Shown piece by piece: positions 60,961 through 64,000 of a stretch of 64,000 bases of DNA. How positions within the stretch are numbered: position 1 is the first letter of the stretch; every line of letters starts with the position of its first letter. The position numbers and the translations under genes are program-made. The notes under the pieces are model-generated. The model made no database searches. It was not told the DNA's origin and saw only the letters and a list, made by a program, of their open reading frames with translations. Origin of the DNA: a bacterium (GTDB taxonomy: Bacteria > Spirochaetota > Leptospiria > Leptospirales > Leptonemataceae); contig JANSYA010000001.1 of the NCBI GenBank assembly GCA_024742665.1, forward strand, positions 696,425 to 760,424, read 5' to 3'.

Positions 60961-62298
60961 ATGATCCAGACGATTACGTCTCTGATCGATCGAATCGAAT
61001 TCGATCACAATTTCAAAATAACTTTCCCCGACGGATCCAGCTATCAGCGGGGCGATTCGGATTTCGCTTTTCACGTGATCTTGAAGACGGAGCGATCCCT
61101 GAGGGAATTGATCCGACATCCATCGATCGGCCTGGGCGAGTCCTACATGGCTGAAGAGATCGATTTCGAAGGCGATATTCAGCTCTTTTATCACCTGGGT
61201 TTCCTGATCAAAGGCGGCCATATCAAGCCGAGCCTGATGGAGTCCCTGCGTTTCGCCGTGGGCTATTTTCTGCGACGGAATACGCTCGAAGGTTCCCGCA
61301 AGAATATCGCCGCCCACTATGATCTGGGAAACGAATTCTACAGCCTGTGGCTGGATCGCGAAGCCAAGCAGTACACCTGCGCGTACTTCGAAACGCGGGA
61401 AGATTCCCTCGAACAGGCGCAGCTCAATAAGCTCGATCTGGTCTGCCGCAAGCTGCGTCTGCAGCCGGGAGATACGGTCGTCGAAGCCGGCTGCGGCTGG
61501 GGCGGTCTCGGTCTGCATGCGGCGCGCAAGTACGGCGTAAATATTCGCTCGTACAATATTTCGAAAGAACAGATCGCCTACGCCCGGGAGAAAGCCGAGC
61601 GCCTGGGCGTGACCAACGTGGAGTACGTGCTCGACGATTATCGCAACATCGGAGCCGACGGCCGCAAGTACGATAAATTCGTATCGATCGGCATGCTCGA
61701 ACACGTCGGCGTCGAAAATTACGGCAAATTCTATGACATCATCGAACGGGTCGTGAAACCCAACGGGCTGGCGCTCGTGCATTCCATTGGACGGGAAGCG
61801 TCGGCGGCCACCGATCCCTGGATGGAGAAATATATCTTTCCGGGCAGTCGCATGCCTTCGCTTGGAGAAATCGTGAGCCCCGTGGAGGTCGTGGATCGGC
61901 CGCTGCACGTCGTCGACGTGGAAAATTTGCGTTATCACTACGCCCTGACCCTCGATCACTGGGTCGCGCGTCTCGAAGACCACGCGGATCAGATTCGCAC
62001 GACCTACAGCGAATCCTTTTACCGCATGTTTCGCATGTACCTGCACGCTTCGGCGGCCGGCTTTCGCTGGGGCGGCATTCAGCTGTTTCAGACGCTGCTC
62101 TGCAACGGCTACGACAACGAGGAGCCGCTTACCCGGCATCACTTTCTCGGACTCCCGGCTCCGAAGAGTCGCGGCGCAAACGGCAGCAAGCGGAGCCCGA
62201 CGCGCGCTAAATCCCTGCGAGCCGGCGCGAAAAAAGCGGCGGGCAAGACCGCATCGAAAAAGAAAGCCGTGCGAAAAAAGGCGGCGCGATCGAAATAA
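60961..62298 (+). CDS. Cyclopropane-fatty-acyl-phospholipid synthase family with Lys/Ala-rich tail
   Basis: From ATG 60961 (AGGAAC 8 nt upstream) the 445-residue product has the CFA N-terminal domain and a SAM-dependent core: AHYDLGNEFYSLWLD, CAYFETREDSLEQAQLNKLDLVCRKL, VVEAGCGWGGLGLHAA and FVSIGMLEHVGVENY. Family members add a methylene or methyl group to unsaturated acyl chains of phospholipids; the exact product is unknown. Unusually, the last 45 residues are a histone-H1-like tail (AKKAAGKTASKKKAVRKKAA). A tail like this could bind anionic lipid surfaces. The desaturase upstream fits the pathway. Confidence 0.87.
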   Translation: MIQTITSLIDRIEFDHNFKITFPDGSSYQRGDSDFAFHVILKTERSLRELIRHPSIGLGESYMAEEIDFEGDIQLFYHLGFLIKGGHIKPSLMESLRFAVGYFLRRNTLEGSRKNIAAHYDLGNEFYSLWLDREAKQYTCAYFETREDSLEQAQLNKLDLVCRKLRLQPGDTVVEAGCGWGGLGLHAARKYGVNIRSYNISKEQIAYAREKAERLGVTNVEYVLDDYRNIGADGRKYDKFVSIGMLEHVGVENYGKFYDIIERVVKPNGLALVHSIGREASAATDPWMEKYIFPGSRMPSLGEIVSPVEVVDRPLHVVDVENLRYHYALTLDHWVARLEDHADQIRTTYSESFYRMFRMYLHASAAGFRWGGIQLFQTLLCNGYDNEEPLTRHHFLGLPAPKSRGANGSKRSPTRAKSLRAGAKKAAGKTASKKKAVRKKAARSK

Positions 62299-62321
62299 CG
62301 ACGAATCGTGGTCTGTCGAAA

Positions 62322-62333
62322 TTTCGCGCGAAA
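62322..62333. repeat. 12-bp palindrome matching the one at 1267-1282
   Basis: TTTCGCGCGAAA lies 22 bp before the start of the geranylgeranyl-reductase-like gene, in the short gap after the CFA-type gene. The same core occurs at 1269-1280 after the ABA4-like gene. It may be an operator-like site or chance; I found only these two intergenic copies. Confidence 0.3.
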
Positions 62334-62354
62334 CTGAAACAATCTGGAACTCTC

Positions 62355-63506
62355 ATGTCACAAAACGAATACGATGTACTGATTATCGGCGGCGGTCCCG
62401 GCGGCTCGACCGCCGCGACTCATTTAGCGAAGGCCGGCAAACGCGTGCTCGTGTTGGATCACGCTAAGTTTCCGCGAGTGAAAGTCTGTGCGGGATGGGT
62501 GACGCCCGGCGCTTTGCGTTTGCTGGAGCTGAAACCGGAAGATTATCCCCATACCCTGCAGGCTTTCAGCGGCGGTTCGGTGATCGTCGACGGCAAATAT
62601 CATTTTACCGAATTCGGCCAGACCGCCAGCTACGGCATCATTCGCAATGAATTCGACTATTTTCTGTTCCAGCGGGCGATCGAAGCGGGGGCGGAAATGC
62701 GCGACGGCGTGCGCGTAAAAAGCGTCGACCGGGACGAAAGCGGCGCGATCGTCGAAACCGTAGACGGCGAAAGCTTTCGCGGCAAGCTTTTGATCGGCGC
62801 CGGCGGATCGGGCTGTCCGGTTTCGCGCAAGTGGGGCGAGCGCCAGAAGAACGAAGATATTATTTTGGCCTGCGAGGTCGAAGTCAAAATCGGCGCGGAA
62901 AAATTGAAGCAGCTCACCCCCCACTACGGCAGCACGGAGCTCTTCGCCGAACATGATTTCTACGGCTACGGCTGGTACGTGACGAAGGGCGATTTCGTGA
63001 ATATCGGCGTGGGTCGTTTCAAGAAGGCGACTTCGAATTTCAACGAAGATAAAAAGCGTTTCTACGAGATGATCAAATCCCTCGGACGCATCGATGGTAT
63101 CGAAGACCAACTGCCTGATTTCTCCGGTCACAGCTATAAGCTGTACGACGAGACGCCGCGGAGGCTTTCCGGCGATCGCTTCATGCTGATCGGGGATTCC
63201 GGCGGCTTCGCCACGCGCTGGGCCGGCGAAGGCATCAAACCCGCGATTCAAACCGCGATCTTCGCGGCCCGGGTCGCGACCGAAGCGCTTGAGAAAAACG
63301 AGTTCGGGGAGGCCGGAACTCAGGCCTATACGGATCTCTGTCGCAAAATGTACGGCGAACAACGCATGGACGGGGTCGCGCGGGTGTTGAATCTGATGCC
63401 GCAGTTTGTGAAGTCCGGCGTGGCCGGTCAGATTTGCAAGCGTCGCGGTCTGCGCAAAAAGCTGATCTTCGAAGCGGCCTTCGGCTTCGAACCCGTAAAC
63501 GGCTGA
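62355..63506 (+). CDS. Geranylgeranyl-reductase-family FAD oxidoreductase
   Basis: The 383-residue protein opens with the FAD motif DVLIIGGGPGGSTAATHLAKAGKRVLVLD and has KVCAGWVTPGALRLL (substrate-side conserved Cys), the second motif GDRFMLIGDSGGFATRWAGEGIKPAIQTA and a C-terminal helix with basic residues. Family members reduce isoprenoid or polyprenyl chains or act on fatty acyl chains. It follows the CFA-type gene by 56 bp, so a joint role in lipid-chain modification is plausible. Confidence 0.87.
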   Translation: MSQNEYDVLIIGGGPGGSTAATHLAKAGKRVLVLDHAKFPRVKVCAGWVTPGALRLLELKPEDYPHTLQAFSGGSVIVDGKYHFTEFGQTASYGIIRNEFDYFLFQRAIEAGAEMRDGVRVKSVDRDESGAIVETVDGESFRGKLLIGAGGSGCPVSRKWGERQKNEDIILACEVEVKIGAEKLKQLTPHYGSTELFAEHDFYGYGWYVTKGDFVNIGVGRFKKATSNFNEDKKRFYEMIKSLGRIDGIEDQLPDFSGHSYKLYDETPRRLSGDRFMLIGDSGGFATRWAGEGIKPAIQTAIFAARVATEALEKNEFGEAGTQAYTDLCRKMYGEQRMDGVARVLNLMPQFVKSGVAGQICKRRGLRKKLIFEAAFGFEPVNG

Positions 63507-63602
63507 GCGCATAGCCTGCGTATAGCATCGGAGCGCCGCCCGCTCGGCGCTTCGCGTTTCGTTATTCGTATTTCACGCGTTGCGTTTCGCACTGCGTGTT
63601 TC

Positions 63603-63659
63603 GCCCTTCGTGCTTTGCACTTCGTCTATCTTTCGCCCTTCGTGCAAAGCACGAAGGGC
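63603..63659. repeat. Nested direct and inverted repeats between convergent genes
   Basis: GCCCTTCGTGC occurs at 63603-63613 and 63635-63645. The second copy pairs with GCACGAAGGGC (63649-63659) to form an 11-bp stem with an AAA loop. Extended to 17 bp, the first copy (63603-63619) pairs with 63643-63659, so two mutually exclusive hairpins exist. It lies between convergent genes (stop codons at 63504 and 63660) and may act as a terminator for both, although neither side has a T-run. Confidence 0.65.
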
Positions 63660-64000
63660 TCAGGCCCCGCCGTAGACCGGCAGCACGGCGCCGCTCATGT
63701 CGCGGGATTCCTCTTCCAGGGCGAATCGAATCACCCGGGCCAGGCTGGCCGGCGTCACCCAGCTATTGAAATCGGCGTCGGGCATGGCCGCGCGATTGGC
63801 CGGCGTATCGATGATCGAAGGCAGCACGGAAAAGGCGCGCACGCCGTCGGCCCGGCCTTCGTCGGCTACGGTCTGGGTGAAATTGATGACGCCCGCTTTG
63901 GACGCCGCGTACGCGCTCAGACCCGCCGTTCCCTGGAGTCCCGGCCGCGCGCCGATCGTTATGATCGCGCCCCGGCTTTGTTTGAGCAGGGGGTAGGCGG
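63660..64000 (-). CDS. Short-chain dehydrogenase/reductase, 5' end cut by window
   Basis: The frame enters at the right edge and stops at 63660. Visible motifs are GAIITIGARPG, SAYAASKAGVINFTQ (catalytic Tyr-x-x-x-Lys), FSVLPSIIDTPANRAAMPDADFNSW and VLPVYGGA at the end. This is the C-terminal part of a short-chain dehydrogenase/reductase, so the nucleotide-binding motif lies beyond the window. The substrate is unknown. It is convergent with the geranylgeranyl-reductase-like gene. Confidence 0.85.
   Translation of the reverse strand, partial: AYPLLKQSRGAIITIGARPGLQGTAGLSAYAASKAGVINFTQTVADEGRADGVRAFSVLPSIIDTPANRAAMPDADFNSWVTPASLARVIRFALEEESRDMSGAVLPVYGGA

Noticed and set aside
60817-62142. 441-codon minus-strand frame opposite the CFA-type gene
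   Set aside because: No family motif, and the plus strand encodes a complete lipid methyltransferase with SAM motifs. Long antisense frames are common in this GC-rich DNA.
62424-63512. 362-codon minus-strand frame opposite the geranylgeranyl-reductase-like gene
   Set aside because: Antisense to a gene with both FAD motifs and no motif of its own.
1-64000. tRNA, rRNA, CRISPR, transposase or integrase
   Set aside because: I looked for cloverleaf-like segments, regular spaced repeats and DDE/Tyr-recombinase motifs and saw none I could support.
1-64000. Proteasome (PrcA/PrcB), Mpa/ARC ATPase or Dop gene to go with the Pup-like pair
   Set aside because: None of the genes in the window has Ntn-hydrolase or AAA motifs of that kind. 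This says nothing about the rest of the genome.

Overview
The window is GC-rich, gene-dense bacterial chromosome. Every gene I can identify looks chromosomal: I see no phage, IS element, CRISPR array, rRNA or tRNA gene. Several features point to a diderm spirochaete of the Leptospirales type: many lipoproteins with short lipoboxes, a membrane SpoIIE/PP2C phosphatase with the NGDAMGKS...GAGGAL signature fused to TPRs, FecR/MORN lipoproteins, tandem cyclic-nucleotide-binding proteins and a BamE-like lipoprotein. That assignment is an inference from family resemblance, not from a marker gene.

The most striking locus is at 3360-5967. A 65-residue protein ending in KGGE has the size, helix and tail of prokaryotic ubiquitin-like protein (Pup). 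It overlaps the 5' end of a gene that aligns along its whole length with the Pup ligase/deamidase family (PafA/Dop): the ETE motif near the start, then KNxxDxxGxxYGxxExY, SRPxxSGAG, SDxN...LKVGT, DWVxKR and YHEL. Unlike soluble PafA, this ligase carries an insertion with three or four membrane segments, plus an acidic loop. A lipoprotein gene follows with no gap. No proteasome subunit, Mpa/ARC ATPase or second ligase-family gene (Dop) lies in the window. The set looks like a membrane-tethered pupylation cassette of unknown target and outcome.

Layout. 1-3283: a SAM hydrolase (partial), an ABA4-like membrane protein and the PP2C-TPR protein. 3360-5967: the Pup-like cassette. 6023-10873: a metzincin-like lipoprotein, an acyl-CoA synthetase, and a cNMP-binding/patatin phospholipase. 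10932-17850: a long minus-strand run with a chemoreceptor, PGRP-type amidase, YedK, a small exported protein, a serine hydrolase, a TPR lipoprotein and a BamE-like lipoprotein. 18040-22764: a SNF2/RapA-like helicase convergent with a MORN-FecR lipoprotein. 22877-25146: an FAD oxidoreductase coupled to an ECF41/SigJ-type sigma factor behind a near-perfect ECF41 promoter. 25219-33413: DUF2937, CsgG-like, DUF1501 and DUF1800-like proteins, a VWA lipoprotein and others. 33638-36536: a Cpx-like module, with a Spy/CpxP-like lipoprotein divergent from a response regulator and kinase and two CpxR-type boxes in inverted orientation between them. 36593-41675: a STAS protein, a small lipoprotein pair, a ferredoxin/PlsC pair and a methyltransferase/short-chain reductase pair. 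41694-44061: two cNMP-binding proteins with a dicarboxylate symporter. 44212-49003: a quinone-reductase-like MDR protein, RecG, NhaA and a rhodanese. 49033-53960: a likely operon of metG, a TrmH-type methyltransferase, trmO and a hydrolase. 54079-56196: a metallopeptidase-like lipoprotein broken by a 27-bp perfect inverted repeat, and an alpha/beta hydrolase. 56305-59606: DsbD/ScsB plus a redoxin lipoprotein. 59671-63506: a lipid-modification series of desaturase, cyclopropane synthase-like enzyme and geranylgeranyl-reductase-like enzyme. A partial short-chain dehydrogenase closes the window.

Functionally the window is dominated by the envelope: lipoprotein stress sensing (Cpx-like), periplasmic thiol chemistry, lipid remodelling, peptidoglycan recognition and, apparently, membrane-located pupylation.
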